From: Enterobacteriaceae bacterium RIT691
Lineage (GTDB): Bacteria; Pseudomonadota; Gammaproteobacteria; Enterobacterales; Enterobacteriaceae
Assembly (NCBI GenBank): GCA_009668205.1
Contig: WJYM01000004.1
Location: 186,001-250,000 of the forward strand
DNA: 64,000 nt
Direction: 5' to 3'
Position 1 is the first letter of the stretch, and each line of letters begins with the position of its first letter. A program made the position numbers and the translations under genes. Shown piece by piece: positions 36,302 to 47,479 of this stretch. The notes under the pieces were generated by a model. The model ran no database searches. It saw only the letters and a list, made by a program, of their open reading frames with translations, and was not told where the DNA came from.

Positions 36302-36955
36302 TTAGCCTGCCGCAACGCCAAGCTGACGCGAGTGCCAGCGGCTGAGAAATATCACCGTAAAAAGCGCGCCCAGCAGCGCACAAAGCATATCCGATTGGGT
36401 ATCCCAGGGATCGCCCTGGGTCCCTAAAAAATCATCGGCCCCTTGCCCCATCGCCAGCGCCGCCCACCACTCAATCAGCTCATAACAGGCGCTTATCGCC
36501 AGCGCGATGCAGCAGACGATAAAATTCAGCATCTTCGGCCCCTGAACTGCATGACGGCGAAGCAGAATTTCTCTGGCCGCCAGCGCGGGCACCAGCCCCT
36601 GAAAGAAGTGCCCCAGCTTGTCGTAAGGATTGCGGCTGAGATCAAACCATTGCTGAACGTCAAACCCAATCGGCACTTTGGCATAGGTGTACATCCCGCC
36701 AAACATCAGAATAACGGCGTGGAAAAAGATGAGCGTGTAGAGTAAAGAGGTCAGCGGAAAACGTCGATGGCTCAGCCACAGCAGAGGAATGACGACCATC
36801 ACCGGCACCACTTCCATCAGCCAGGTGGCCTTATCACCGGCCATCACACCGGTATACATCAACAGCAGCAGCAAAAGCAAAGCACCGGTCTTCAACCGAA
36901 CGGCACTGGGGGTTATCAGCATGATGTTCATCCCTGAAAGGTGCTCACTCTTCAT
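36302..36955 (-). CDS. YjdF-family inner-membrane protein (DUF2238)
   Basis: Hydrophobic protein of 217 residues with about six membrane helices; function unknown. The family signature is visible as YDKLGHFFQGLVPALAAREI at about residues 111-130 and CYELIEWWAALAMGQGADDF at about 157-176. It ends with TQGDPWDTQSDMLCALLGA. The start is uncertain: ATG at 36955 or an internal ATG about 8-11 codons later. This gene is not between lplA and deoD in E. coli K-12, so it is a local insertion or a lineage-specific neighbour. Convergent with lplA, 4 bp apart. Confidence 0.75.
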   Translation of the reverse strand: MKSEHLSGMNIMLITPSAVRLKTGALLLLLLLMYTGVMAGDKATWLMEVVPVMVVIPLLWLSHRRFPLTSLLYTLIFFHAVILMFGGMYTYAKVPIGFDVQQWFDLSRNPYDKLGHFFQGLVPALAAREILLRRHAVQGPKMLNFIVCCIALAISACYELIEWWAALAMGQGADDFLGTQGDPWDTQSDMLCALLGALFTVIFLSRWHSRQLGVAAG

Positions 36956-37101
36956 TGAATAGATTCGTGAATAGATACTTACTGAGGTTTATAGCGCTAT
37001 TTTGCTGAATAAAAAAGAAACGTAGAGAGAAAAGGAGAGAGGTGTGAATAGATACTTTTAGGAAAACCGGGCAGTCAGCGCCGCCCGGTTGATAACAACA
37101 A

Positions 37102-37821
37102 TTACTCTTTATCGCCCAGCAGAACGGATTCCAGCGCGATTTTGATCATGTCGTTGAAGGTGGTCTGACGCTCAGCGGCAGTGGTCTGCTCGTGAGTACG
37201 AATATGGTCAGACACGGTGCAGATGGTCAGTGCTTTCGCACCAAATTCTGCCGCCACGCCGTAGATACCCGCGGCTTCCATTTCCACGCCCAGAATGCCG
37301 TACTTTTCCATCACGTCGAACATTTCGCCGTCCGGGGAGTAGAACAGGTCTGCGGAGAACAGGTTGCCGACGCGCGCGTCAACGCCCAGCGCTTTCGCGG
37401 CGTCGACTGCGTTACGGACCATGTCGAAGTCAGCGATAGCAGAGAAATCGTGGTCTTTGAAGCGAATGCGGTTCACTTTGGAATCGGTGCAGGCACCCAT
37501 CCCGATAACCACGTCACGCAGTTTCACGTCCATACGCACGGCACCACAGGAGCCCACGCGGATGATTTTCTTCACGCCGAAATCCGTGATCAGCTCTTTG
37601 GTGTAGATAGAGCAGGATGGGATACCCATGCCGTGGCCCATCACGGAAATTTTACGGCCTTTGTAGGTCCCGGTGAAGCCCAGCATGCCACGCACGTTGT
37701 TCACTTCACGCACGTCTTCCAGGAAAGTTTCTGCAATGTGCTTCGCACGCAAAGGATCGCCCGGCATCAGTACGACGTCAGCGAAATCACCCATTTCTGC
37801 GTTAATGTGTGGAGTTGCCAT
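37102..37821 (-). CDS. deoD: purine nucleoside phosphorylase DeoD
   Basis: Hexameric high-molecular-mass PNP that phosphorolyses purine (deoxy)nucleosides to base and (deoxy)ribose-1-phosphate. The 239 residues start [20 protein letters not shown]. Conserved segments [16 protein letters not shown] (about 61-76) and the phosphate/base-site [16 protein letters not shown] (about 177-192) are present, with the catalytic Asp in [11 protein letters not shown]. Last gene of the deo operon. Confidence 0.97.
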   Translation of the reverse strand: MATPHINAEMGDFADVVLMPGDPLRAKHIAETFLEDVREVNNVRGMLGFTGTYKGRKISVMGHGMGIPSCSIYTKELITDFGVKKIIRVGSCGAVRMDVKLRDVVIGMGACTDSKVNRIRFKDHDFSAIADFDMVRNAVDAAKALGVDARVGNLFSADLFYSPDGEMFDVMEKYGILGVEMEAAGIYGVAAEFGAKALTICTVSDHIRTHEQTTAAERQTTFNDMIKIALESVLLGDKE

Positions 37822-37849
37822 CTTTCAGTTCCTTCTTATTCGTAGTGTT

Positions 37850-37892
37850 TTCTCCCTCTCCCTGTGGGAGAGGGTCGGGGTGAGGGCATCAG
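37850..37892. repeat. CTCTCCC/GGGAGAGGG repeat between deoB and deoD
   Basis: One copy of the inverted repeat (CTCCCTCTCCCTGTGGGAGA, then GGGTCGGGGTGAGGGCATCAGG) occupies the intergenic gap within the deo operon. It would fold in the deo mRNA and may set the deoB:deoD ratio. Confidence 0.75.
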
Positions 37893-37912
37893 GCAGCACC
37901 GCCCCCGAATAC

Positions 37913-39172
<1,260 letters not shown>

Positions 39173-39188
39173 TCAGATCAGTATACCG

Positions 39189-40511
39189 CTATTCAGTGAT
39201 TCGACGATAGACCGTTGGGGTTTCTTTTGGCGCGACATCGTCAAGTTTAATGGCCGCTTTCACCGCTTTTGCGGCTTCCTGCCAGCTGTTCTCATCTTTC
39301 GCGTGGATCACCGCGAGAGGACGCTGTCCGTCGACGCTCTCGCCCAGACGCGCCATCTCGGTGAAGCCTACGCTGTAGTCCAGCGTGTCCGTGGCCTGGC
39401 GACGTCCGCCGCCCATGGCCACCACGGCCATGCCCAGTGCACGGGTGTCCATCGCGGAAACATATCCTTCCGTATCGGCGTAAACCGCTTTGCTGAGCAT
39501 CGCCGTTGGCAGGTATTTCGCGTAATTTTCCACGAAGTCGGTTGGGCCTTTCTGGGCCGCCACCATCCGACCAAAAATGTCTGCCGCTTTGCCGTTATCC
39601 AGCACCGCCTGCAGTTTGGCGCGCGCTTCGGTTTCGTCTTTCGCCAGACGACCGGAAATCAGCATTTCGACACACAGCGCCATGGTCACGTCGAGCAGAC
39701 GTGGATTACGGTATTCGCCCGTCAGGAACTGCACGGCTTCGCGTACTTCCACGGCGTTACCTGCGCTGGAAGCCAGCACCTGGTTCATGTCGGTCAACAG
39801 CGCGGTCGTGCGCACGCCAGCACCGTTGGACACGCCAACGATCGCTTCAGCCAGGGCTTCAGAGAGTTCATAGGTCGGCATGAATGCGCCGCTGCCTACT
39901 TTGACGTCCATCACCAACGCGTCCAGCCCTTCCGCCAGTTTCTTGGCGAGGATAGAGGCGGTGATCAGCGGAATGGAATCCACCGTCGCGGTGATATCGC
40001 GAGTGGCGTAAAAACGTTTGTCTGCTGGCGCGAGCGAGCTGGTCTGCCCGATGATCGCCACGCCAACATCCTTAATAATTTCGCGGAAGCGGTTATCGTC
40101 CGGGAAGATATCGAAGCCCGGGATCGCTTCCAATTTATCCAGCGTGCCGCCGGTGTGCCCAAGGCCGCGCCCGGAGATCATCGGAATATAGCCGCCACAG
40201 GCCGCAACCATTGGACCAAGCATCAGAGACGTCACATCCCCCACGCCGCCGGTGGAGTGTTTGTCCACAATCGGGCCGTTCAGGTTCAGGCTTTTCCAGT
40301 CAAGCACGGTTCCGGAATCCCGCATCGCCATGGTCAGCGAGACGCGCTCCGGCATCGACATGTCGTGGAAGAAAATGGTCATCGCCAGAGCAGCAATCTG
40401 CCCTTCGGACACGGTGTTATCACGAATGCCATTGATGAAGAAGCGAATTTCTTCATCGCTCAGCGCGTGACCATCGCGTTTTTTACGAATAATTTCTTGT
40501 GCGAGAAACAC
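39189..40511 (-). CDS. deoA: thymidine phosphorylase
   Basis: Phosphorolyses thymidine and deoxyuridine to base and deoxyribose-1-phosphate. The 440 residues match E. coli. The family signature in the glycosyltransferase family 3 region, [17 protein letters not shown], is at about residues 84-100. The start is GTG at 40509-40511 (then [20 protein letters not shown]). It is separated from deoC by an ERIC element. Confidence 0.97.
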   Translation of the reverse strand: MFLAQEIIRKKRDGHALSDEEIRFFINGIRDNTVSEGQIAALAMTIFFHDMSMPERVSLTMAMRDSGTVLDWKSLNLNGPIVDKHSTGGVGDVTSLMLGPMVAACGGYIPMISGRGLGHTGGTLDKLEAIPGFDIFPDDNRFREIIKDVGVAIIGQTSSLAPADKRFYATRDITATVDSIPLITASILAKKLAEGLDALVMDVKVGSGAFMPTYELSEALAEAIVGVSNGAGVRTTALLTDMNQVLASSAGNAVEVREAVQFLTGEYRNPRLLDVTMALCVEMLISGRLAKDETEARAKLQAVLDNGKAADIFGRMVAAQKGPTDFVENYAKYLPTAMLSKAVYADTEGYVSAMDTRALGMAVVAMGGGRRQATDTLDYSVGFTEMARLGESVDGQRPLAVIHAKDENSWQEAAKAVKAAIKLDDVAPKETPTVYRRITE

Positions 40512-40567
40512 GGTAACCCCCGAGGAAAAAGGTTAAATGGGGCGGAAAACCCGCCGCAATAAAAGGT

Positions 40568-40690
40568 TACTCTAAATAATTCGAGTCGCAGGAAGGCGGC
40601 AAGGGAGCTCATCCCCAGGAGCTTACTTGAGTAAGTGACTGGGGTGAGGGAGTGCGGCCAACGCACCTGCGGCTTGAAGTATGACGAGTA
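40568..40690. repeat. ERIC element between deoC and deoA
   Basis: About 123 bp, with ends TACTC / GAGTA and the ERIC core (CCCCAGGAGCTTAC, GTAAGTGACTGGGGTGAG). It is highly similar to the copy at 32000-32126 and in the same orientation. It abuts the deoC stop codon (40691-40693) directly and fills most of the 179-bp deoC-deoA gap, so it is part of the deo mRNA. Confidence 0.92.
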
Positions 40691-41470
40691 TTAGTATTTG
40701 CTGCTGCTCTTACCGTCGCCGTGGCCCAAAGCTTTCAGCAGGCTTGCCAGCAGGCTGGATGCGCCAAAGCGGTAATGACGGGCATCAGCCCAATCCGCGC
40801 CAAACAGATCGTCCGCGATAGCCAGGAATGCCTGCGCGTCTTCAGCGGTACGCACGCCACCCGCAGGCTTGAAGCCAACGGTTTTTTCCACGCCCATATC
40901 ACGAATCACTTCCATCATGATGCGCGCGCTTTCTGGCGTAGCATTTACTGGCACTTTACCGGTAGAGGTTTTGATGAAGTCTGCGCCTGCTTTGATAGCG
41001 ATTTCAGACGCTTTACGAATCAGCGCTTCTTCTTTCAACTCACCGGTTTCGATGATCACTTTCAGCAGCACGTTTGCCGCCGCACAAGCGTCTTTACACG
41101 CTTTCACCAGATCAAAACCAACCTGCTCGTTACCGGCGATCAGCGCACGGTACGGGAACACCACGTCCACTTCGTCAGCACCGTAAGCAATGGCCGCTTT
41201 GGTTTCGGCCAGCGCGATGTCGATGTCGTCGTTACCGTGCGGGAAGTTGGTGACAGTGGCGATACGCACATCCGGAGTGCCCTGCTCTTTCAGCGTCTTG
41301 CGTGCAATCGGGATGAAACGAGGATAGATGCAGACAGCGGCAGTGGTACCCACCGGGGTTTTCGCCTGATGACACAGGGCGATCACTTTCGCATCGGTGT
41401 CATCATCGTTCAGGGTGGTCAGGTCCATCAGTTTTAACGCGCGCAGGCTGCTTGCAGTTAAGTCGGTCAT
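40691..41470 (-). CDS. deoC: deoxyribose-phosphate aldolase
   Basis: Class I aldolase cleaving deoxyribose-5-phosphate to acetaldehyde and glyceraldehyde-3-phosphate. The 259 residues match E. coli DeoC. The Schiff-base lysine lies in [10 protein letters not shown] at about residues 162-171, and a second catalytic Lys is in [12 protein letters not shown] start at 41470. First gene of deoCABD, with a CRP/CytR/DeoR-type control region upstream. Confidence 0.97.
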   Translation of the reverse strand: MTDLTASSLRALKLMDLTTLNDDDTDAKVIALCHQAKTPVGTTAAVCIYPRFIPIARKTLKEQGTPDVRIATVTNFPHGNDDIDIALAETKAAIAYGADEVDVVFPYRALIAGNEQVGFDLVKACKDACAAANVLLKVIIETGELKEEALIRKASEIAIKAGADFIKTSTGKVPVNATPESARIMMEVIRDMGVEKTVGFKPAGGVRTAEDAQAFLAIADDLFGADWADARHYRFGASSLLASLLKALGHGDGKSSSKY

Positions 41471-41505
41471 GTTATCTCCGGTGTTTAATTTTTACCTTGC
41501 GGGTC

Positions 41506-41521
41506 TGTGACTATTTTAACA
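41506..41521. promoter_or_regulatory. probable DeoR operator at deoP2
   Basis: TGTGACTATTTTAACA matches 11-12 of 16 positions of the DeoR operator TGTTAGAATTCTAACA. It lies 36-51 bp upstream of deoC, where E. coli has deoO2. Confidence 0.6.
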
Positions 41522-41535
41522 CCGACCCACGCTTT

Positions 41536-41587
41536 CACTTCGATCCTCATCACAGTTAATAAAATACACGTGCAAATTTGCATAACC
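41536..41587 (-). promoter_or_regulatory. CRP/CytR control region of deoP2
   Basis: On the minus strand AACTGTGATGAGGATCGAAG (41557-41538) matches the proximal CRP site of E. coli deoP2. GGTTATGCAAATTTGCACGT (41587-41568) resembles the distal CRP site, and the span between them would hold CytR. Positions are by analogy with E. coli. Confidence 0.6.
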
Positions 41588-41698
41588 ATAATGAGAGTTA
41601 AATCACTCTTTAGTTGTTGGTGAGGGGATTGGGATCAAAGCGGTTTCGCCGCTTTTCCCTACAATGCCCACTCTCGCCAACGCGTCTGAGGAACTTCT

Positions 41699-43237
41699 AT
41701 GTCTGACTCTTTTGAGCAACGTTGCCAAAACATTGTGACAAGCAACACCTTAAGCCCGGAACAAAAACGCCATTTCCTGGCGCTGGAGGCTGAAAATGCG
41801 CTCCCCTATCCGGTACTTTCCCATGAAGCTCAGCACGCGCTGGACGACGGCGTCATCTGCGACATGTTCGAAGGTCATACGCCCTACAAACCCCGCTATG
41901 TCCTACCGGATTATGCGAAGTTCCTCGCCAACGGCTCACAGTGGCTGGAGCTGGAAGGGGCTACAGACCTTGATGATGCGCTCTCTTTGCTCACCATCCT
42001 CTTTCACCATGTGCCTTCCGTTACCTCGATGCCGGTGTACCTTGGGCATTTGGACGCCATCCTGACACCATATGTTAGAATTCTAACACAAGATGAAATC
42101 GATATCCGCATTAAACGATTCTGGCGCTATCTCGACAGAACCCTGCCGGATGCCTTTACCCATGTGAACATCGGTCCTGAAGACACGCCCATCACTCGGG
42201 CCATTTTACGCGCTGATGCAGAGCTGAAGCAGGTTGCACCTAACCTGACGTTTATCTACGACCCTGACATCACCCCGGACTCGCTGCTGCTGGAAGTCAG
42301 TAACAACATTTGCCAGTGCAGCAAACCCCATATCGCCAACGGCCCGGTGCATGATAAAATTTTCACAAAAGGTCACTATGGCATCGTCAGTTGCTATAAC
42401 TCCCTGCCGCTTGCCGGTGGGGGCAGCACGCTGGTGCGCCTGAACCTGAAAGAGGTGGCCAAACGCAGCGCATCACTGGAAGACTTTTTCAATCATCAGT
42501 TGCCCTACTACTGCCGTCAGCAAATCAGCATCATTGATGCCCGCTGTTCGTTCCTGTACGAGCAATCGCACTTCTTTGAGAATAGCTTCCTGGTGACCGA
42601 AGGACTTATCGATCCGCAGCGATTCACACCGATGTTTGGCATCTATGCGCTGGCAGAGGCGGTTAACCTGCTGTGTGACAAGACCGACAATCCGGCGCGC
42701 TATGGGGAAAACGAAGAAGCTAATGCCCTCGGCTGGCGCATCAGCGCATGGCTTGCAGAGTTTGTCGAAAACACACCGGTTAAGTATGGCTGGAATCAGC
42801 GTGCGCTGCTGCATGCACAGTCTGGCATCAGTTCAGACAGCGGTACGACGCCTGGCGCACGCCTGCCTTATGGCAATGAGCCCGATCCGGTCAGCCATCT
42901 GTTAGCCGTCGCCCCGCATCACGCGTATTACACCTCAGGCATCAGCGATATCCTGACGCTGGATGAAACCATCAAACGGAATCCCCAGGCGGTAATGCAG
43001 CTTTGCCTCGGCGCGTTTGCTTCCGGCATGCGCGAGTTTTCCGCCAACGTCAGCGGCAACGATCTGGTGCGCGTCACGGGTTATATGGTGCGGTTGTCCG
43101 ATCTGGAAAAATACCGTGAGGAAGGTTCACGTACCAACACTACCTGGCTGGGTGAAGAAGCCGCCCGTAATACCCGCATTCTGGAGCGCCAACCGAGAGT
43201 CGTCAGCCATGAGCAGCAGATGCGCTTTAGTCAGTAA
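41699..43237 (+). CDS. yjjI: glycyl-radical enzyme-like protein YjjI (DUF3029)
   Basis: Uncharacterised glycyl radical enzyme relative of 512 residues. The C-terminal radical-site motif RVTGYM (about residues 459-464) resembles the RVSGYA of pyruvate formate-lyase. A candidate active-site cysteine is in [15 protein letters not shown] at about residues 228-242. Its activase YjjW overlaps its 3' end by 29 bp. The substrate is unknown. It is divergent from deoC, and its 5' part contains a DeoR operator, so it sits in deoxynucleoside control. A small hairpin (AAGCGG/CCGCTT, 41638-41654) lies in its leader. Confidence 0.88.
   Translation: MSDSFEQRCQNIVTSNTLSPEQKRHFLALEAENALPYPVLSHEAQHALDDGVICDMFEGHTPYKPRYVLPDYAKFLANGSQWLELEGATDLDDALSLLTILFHHVPSVTSMPVYLGHLDAILTPYVRILTQDEIDIRIKRFWRYLDRTLPDAFTHVNIGPEDTPITRAILRADAELKQVAPNLTFIYDPDITPDSLLLEVSNNICQCSKPHIANGPVHDKIFTKGHYGIVSCYNSLPLAGGGSTLVRLNLKEVAKRSASLEDFFNHQLPYYCRQQISIIDARCSFLYEQSHFFENSFLVTEGLIDPQRFTPMFGIYALAEAVNLLCDKTDNPARYGENEEANALGWRISAWLAEFVENTPVKYGWNQRALLHAQSGISSDSGTTPGARLPYGNEPDPVSHLLAVAPHHAYYTSGISDILTLDETIKRNPQAVMQLCLGAFASGMREFSANVSGNDLVRVTGYMVRLSDLEKYREEGSRTNTTWLGEEAARNTRILERQPRVVSHEQQMRFSQ
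42073..42088. promoter_or_regulatory. DeoR operator (deoP1 site) inside yjjI
   Basis: TGTTAGAATTCTAACA is a perfect 16-bp palindrome identical to the DeoR operator consensus. It lies 603 bp upstream of the deoC start and about 567 bp from the second site, similar to the roughly 600 bp separating deoO1 and deoO2 in E. coli, where a loop forms. Confidence 0.85.
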
Positions 43238-44072
43238 AATCATCCCCTTCTCCTGCGTCGACGGCCCGGGCAGCCGTCTGACGCTGTTTTTGCAGGGCTG
43301 TAATCTTCGTTGTAAAAACTGCCACAATCCGTGGACGATGGGCCGCTGCAACGACTGCGGAGTGTGCGCCGTACACTGTCCGCACGATGCGCTCGCATTC
43401 AGGGACGGTCGCGTATTCTGGCAGGAAGCAGATTGCCAGCTGTGCGACACCTGCCTGAAAATGTGCCCGCAACAAGCCACGCCAATGGCCCAGACGCTTT
43501 CCGTTGACGATGTGCTAAAGCAGATCAGCCGCGCGGCCCCCTTTATCGAAGGCATTACCGTTAGCGGCGGCGAAGCGACCACTCAGCTACCGTTTATCTG
43601 TGAACTCTTCACGACGCTGAAAACGACGCCCGCACTGCGCCACCTCAGCTGTCTGGTGGACAGCAACGGCGAGCTGGGGATCCAGGGTTGGGAAAAGCTC
43701 AAGCCCGTGTGTGATGGCGTGATGGTGGATTTAAAAGCCTGGCATGAGCGCACGCATCTGACGCTGACCGGACGAGGGAACGGGCGAATCAAGCACAGTA
43801 TCCGCTGGCTGGCGGAGCACAATTTGTTGGCAGAGCTGCGTTTACTGGTTATCCCGGAACAGACTGATTATTTGCAGGCCATTGAACCACTTAGCGAGTT
43901 TATTCGGGCGTTGGGTGATGTGCCGCTGCGGCTGAACGCTTTTCAGCGTCACGGCGTCTATGGTGAAGCGAAGGAATGGCGCAGCGCCAGGCCAGAAGAC
44001 GTTGAACCGCTGGCCGCGGCGCTGCAAAACCGGGGGATAACGAACATTATCCTGCCGGCGCTTTATTTATAG
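43209..44072 (+). CDS. yjjW: radical SAM glycyl-radical activase YjjW
   Basis: Probable activase of YjjI, 287 residues from the ATG at 43209 ([20 protein letters not shown]). Radical-SAM cluster motif CNLRCKNC at about residues 31-38. Two ferredoxin-type four-cysteine motifs follow ([12 protein letters not shown] and [12 protein letters not shown], about 47-91), as in other glycyl-radical activases. A SAM-binding GEATTQLP stretch comes next. Overlap with yjjI suggests translational coupling. The frame is open far upstream, but that part is yjjI sequence. Confidence 0.9.
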   Translation: MSSRCALVSKIIPFSCVDGPGSRLTLFLQGCNLRCKNCHNPWTMGRCNDCGVCAVHCPHDALAFRDGRVFWQEADCQLCDTCLKMCPQQATPMAQTLSVDDVLKQISRAAPFIEGITVSGGEATTQLPFICELFTTLKTTPALRHLSCLVDSNGELGIQGWEKLKPVCDGVMVDLKAWHERTHLTLTGRGNGRIKHSIRWLAEHNLLAELRLLVIPEQTDYLQAIEPLSEFIRALGDVPLRLNAFQRHGVYGEAKEWRSARPEDVEPLAAALQNRGITNIILPALYL

Positions 44073-45344
44073 CGAAAGGAACACACCGGCAATGGTGGCG
44101 CTCATCAGGTTAGAGAGCGTCCCCGCCACAACGGCTTTCAGACCCAGCTGCGCGATATCGTGACGACGGCTCGGGGCCATACTGCCCAGGCCCCCAATCA
44201 GGATGGCAATCGACGACAGGTTGGCAAAACCGCACAGCGCAAAGGAGATAATCGCTTTGGTGTGATCGGAAATGACCTGCAGACCTGCAGCAGCCACCAC
44301 GGCGTCATCCTTCAGATACTCGCCGAAATTCATGTAAGCCACGAATTCGTTGATGATCAGCTTCTGGCCGATAAACGAACCCGCAACGTTTGCTTCACTC
44401 CATGGCACACCAATCACCCACGCCAGCGGTGAGAAGACCCAGCCGAGGATCAGCTGCATGGAGAGCTGCGGATAATCGAACCAGCCACCAATGCCGGACA
44501 GAATGCCGTTCAGCAGCGCAATTAACGCCACGAAGGCCAGCAACATTGCACCGACGTTGAGTGCCAATTGCATACCGGAAGCCGCACCAGAGGCAGCGGC
44601 ATCCAGCACGTTGGAAGGACGATCACTCTGCGCATTCTGCTTTTCCAGATCCGGAGAGTCATTCGGCGTTTCCGTTTCCGGCAGCATGATTTTCGCAAAC
44701 AGCAGGCCACCTGGTGCCGCCATAAACGACGCCGCAATCAGATATTCCAACGGCACGCCCATCTGCGCGTAACCCGCCAGGACGGACCCGGCAACGGAGG
44801 CCAGACCGCCACACATCACCGCGAACAGTTCAGAACGCGTCATGGTGGCGATATAAGGACGCACCACCAGCGGTGCCTCGGTCTGTCCAACAAAGATGTT
44901 GGCCGTTGCCGATAACGATTCAGTACGGGATGTTTTCAGGATCGCACGCAGACCGCCGCCCAGAATACGGATCACGAACTGCATGATGCCGAGGTAATAG
45001 AGCACCGCGATCAGGGAGGAGAAGAAGACGATAACCGGCAGGACACGCAGGGCAAAAATAAAGCCGCCGCCGCCGAACACTTCGAACATTTTATCAGAGA
45101 CCAGACCGCCAAACAGGAAGCTGATCCCTTCGTTACCGTAAGCGATAACGTTTGCTACACCCTCAGACATCGCCAGCAATACCTGACGTCCTGCTGGGAC
45201 ATAAAGAATAAGTGCGCCAATGCCCACTTGGATAAGCCACGCGCCCAGTACAGTGCGTAAGTTGATAGCCCGACGATTACTTGAAAGCAGCACGGCGATG
45301 GCAAGCAGCACCACCATGCCAATCAATCCCATGAGGATTTGCAT
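44067..45344 (-). CDS. concentrative nucleoside transporter (CNT / NupC family)
   Basis: Inner-membrane nucleoside:H+ (or Na+) symporter of 425 residues, closer in length to NupX/YeiJ-type proteins than to NupC. About 9-10 helices; conserved family blocks are [13 protein letters not shown] (about 154-166) and [12 protein letters not shown] (about 329-340). A hydrophilic loop [20 protein letters not shown] lies near residues 225-245. It converges on yjjW with 6-bp overlap, one gene pair away from deo, and could feed it. E. coli K-12 has no transporter here. Confidence 0.88.
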   Translation of the reverse strand: MQILMGLIGMVVLLAIAVLLSSNRRAINLRTVLGAWLIQVGIGALILYVPAGRQVLLAMSEGVANVIAYGNEGISFLFGGLVSDKMFEVFGGGGFIFALRVLPVIVFFSSLIAVLYYLGIMQFVIRILGGGLRAILKTSRTESLSATANIFVGQTEAPLVVRPYIATMTRSELFAVMCGGLASVAGSVLAGYAQMGVPLEYLIAASFMAAPGGLLFAKIMLPETETPNDSPDLEKQNAQSDRPSNVLDAAASGAASGMQLALNVGAMLLAFVALIALLNGILSGIGGWFDYPQLSMQLILGWVFSPLAWVIGVPWSEANVAGSFIGQKLIINEFVAYMNFGEYLKDDAVVAAAGLQVISDHTKAIISFALCGFANLSSIAILIGGLGSMAPSRRHDIAQLGLKAVVAGTLSNLMSATIAGVFLSL

Positions 45345-45500
45345 ACAGAGTCCCTGTGTATTGGAAAGTAGAAAAGTGCGTAAAAAACCCGCCGATTATA
45401 ACGTTCCGTAACTACTCTGTGCGTCTGGGTCACACATATCAGGCAAAAAAATGAATGTAATACTAAATAATGAGATCTACATCACTTTAAACGCAGCTAA

Positions 45501-46280
45501 TTATAATGCTGCGAATAATTTTTTGGTGTTATCAGCTAGCTTTTCTGCAATTTCAGCAGGAGATTCCTCTCGCAGCTCGCACAGGGAGGCAAAGACCCGA
45601 GCCGCCTGCTCCGGGCGATTGGGCTGTCCCTGAAAGCCATTGAGCGGCATATCCGGCGCATCCGTTTCCAAAAGTAATGCAGAAAGCGGTAAACGCGCCA
45701 TCACGTCGCGGGTTTTGCTGGCCCGAGGGTAGGTAATGGTGCCACCGACACCGATTTTATAACCCAGCTGAATGAATCGCTCCGCCTGCTGCAAACTGCC
45801 GGAAAATCCGTGAATCACCCCCGTCCTGGGTAACGCGTGTCGCCTGAGATGCTGTGCCAGTGTGTCATGGGTTCTGCGGGAATGGAGGATCACCGGCAGA
45901 TCAAAGCGTTTCGCCAGCTTGAGTTGTTGATCAAGAAAATACTGTTGGCGATCGAACTGCGGATCCTCGCGATAAAGATCGAGACCGATTTCACCTATCG
46001 CCACCAATCGCAGCGGTTTCGCTGAAAGCGCCTCGGCAAGCTGAAGCAGGCTTTCCTCGCTGTGCTTTTCAACCACGATCGGATGCAGACCGAGTGCCGC
46101 ATAAAGCTGCGGATGAGTGGCAGCCAGTGACAACACCCGTTCGAAGCGCGAAGCCTCGACCGCAGGCACAATGATTTTCTCCACACCGGCGTCTGTGGCG
46201 CGCGCCAGGCTGTTCTGTACGTCATCCGCGAAAGGGGGAAAATCAAAATGACAGTGGGTGTCGATAAAGCGAAAACTCAC
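45501..46280 (-). CDS. yjjV: TatD-family metal-dependent hydrolase YjjV
   Basis: TatD-type DNase-like hydrolase of 259 residues. The metal motif FIDTHCHFDFPP is at residues 4-15, with further ligands in GEIGLDLY, LHSRRTH and LETDAPD. The start is GTG at 46278-46280; it overlaps the yjjU stop as GTGA. The physiological substrate is unknown. Confidence 0.92.
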   Translation of the reverse strand: MSFRFIDTHCHFDFPPFADDVQNSLARATDAGVEKIIVPAVEASRFERVLSLAATHPQLYAALGLHPIVVEKHSEESLLQLAEALSAKPLRLVAIGEIGLDLYREDPQFDRQQYFLDQQLKLAKRFDLPVILHSRRTHDTLAQHLRRHALPRTGVIHGFSGSLQQAERFIQLGYKIGVGGTITYPRASKTRDVMARLPLSALLLETDAPDMPLNGFQGQPNRPEQAARVFASLCELREESPAEIAEKLADNTKKLFAAL

Positions 46281-47350
46281 GCCAGTCCCTCGTTATCAAA
46301 ATTAGCATCATTGGCCTGAGGCGCACTGACCAGTGTTCCGTTGTGCAAATCATTCGCTACGGAAGCAGATGGCACAACAATCGGCACCGGTGCCGCGATA
46401 CGCGGTTTAAAGCGATGCAGAGGTGGCTTGTCAGCCAGCATTTTGCCCATCGTCGCGAGGAAATAGCGGCCGCATTGACGCCCGACGTTGTAATCCTCCA
46501 GCAGCGCAGGTAAACGGCTGCCAAGGGCCATGCTCTGCAGCGGTTTTGGCGGGTAGATCTCCAGGATCCGCACCTTACCCGGCGGCTTTTCAATAAATCG
46601 CTGGATGGCATGGTAAGTCTGTTCGTGATGCTGCACCAGATTCACAAACGGCTGCAGGCTACTTTCGCCAAGCCAGCGCTCCATGCGTTTAAACCATTGC
46701 GGCGTATAATACATTTGCGAAGGCACGGTGCGAATAACAACCACCGTCTTCGCACCCCGTTTTACCGCTTCCTGCACCGGAATCGCGTCACTGACGCCAC
46801 CATCCAGCCAGTTGATGCCCTCTAAGGTCACGCCAGGACGATAAAAACCGGGGATCGCACTGGAGGCCCGAATTTGGTCCATCCAGGTTTCCCTGGTAGG
46901 GGAAAAGTAACCCGGAGAATAATCATCGGCTCTGGACGCGCACATAAAGAAGGCTTTGCCGGTATCGAACTCCCGCGCAGCAACGTCCATCGCCAGCGGC
47001 ATTTTGCTGGCGGTTGACTCCACCAGCCAGTCCAGATCGATAAGATTTCCTCCGCGCACAAAGCGCATCGGATCGAAAAATTCTTTTGCCGTTGTGTAAC
47101 GGGTGATCACCTTGCGGGCATAGCCTGGCTGGTTGCAGATATAGGCAGACAGGTTTTGCGCGCCCGCAGACGTGCCAAGGAATAAATCGAAGGGATTAAA
47201 ACGCGCGCGCATAAACTCGTCGAGCACGCCAGCCGTAAAGATCCCACGCTGACCACCCCCTTCACATACCAGCGCCAGCTCACCTGGCTTGAAGGTTTTT
47301 ACCGAGAGCGGCGCTATATTGCCGAGCGTAACCGGAATTCGCTGTCCCAC
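46277..47350 (-). CDS. yjjU: patatin-like phospholipase YjjU
   Basis: Putative serine lipase/esterase of 357 residues, E. coli YjjU length. The oxyanion motif EGGGQRGIFTAG is at about residues 30-41, the nucleophile elbow GTSAG at about 59-63, and the catalytic Asp in DGGVSDAIP near residue 178. It forms an operon with yjjV through a 4-bp overlap. Substrate unknown. Confidence 0.92.
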   Translation of the reverse strand: MGQRIPVTLGNIAPLSVKTFKPGELALVCEGGGQRGIFTAGVLDEFMRARFNPFDLFLGTSAGAQNLSAYICNQPGYARKVITRYTTAKEFFDPMRFVRGGNLIDLDWLVESTASKMPLAMDVAAREFDTGKAFFMCASRADDYSPGYFSPTRETWMDQIRASSAIPGFYRPGVTLEGINWLDGGVSDAIPVQEAVKRGAKTVVVIRTVPSQMYYTPQWFKRMERWLGESSLQPFVNLVQHHEQTYHAIQRFIEKPPGKVRILEIYPPKPLQSMALGSRLPALLEDYNVGRQCGRYFLATMGKMLADKPPLHRFKPRIAAPVPIVVPSASVANDLHNGTLVSAPQANDANFDNEGLA

Positions 47351-47479
47351 ACTGCTTTCCCGTTTTTATGATTGTTCTGTTTATTAACCATAACGCATAC
47401 AAGGATTGTCCGAAACAGTAAAGCCAGCCCCGAGAGGCTGGCTTTGTGTTACGAAAATTTAACACTGCGATTGAGCAGG

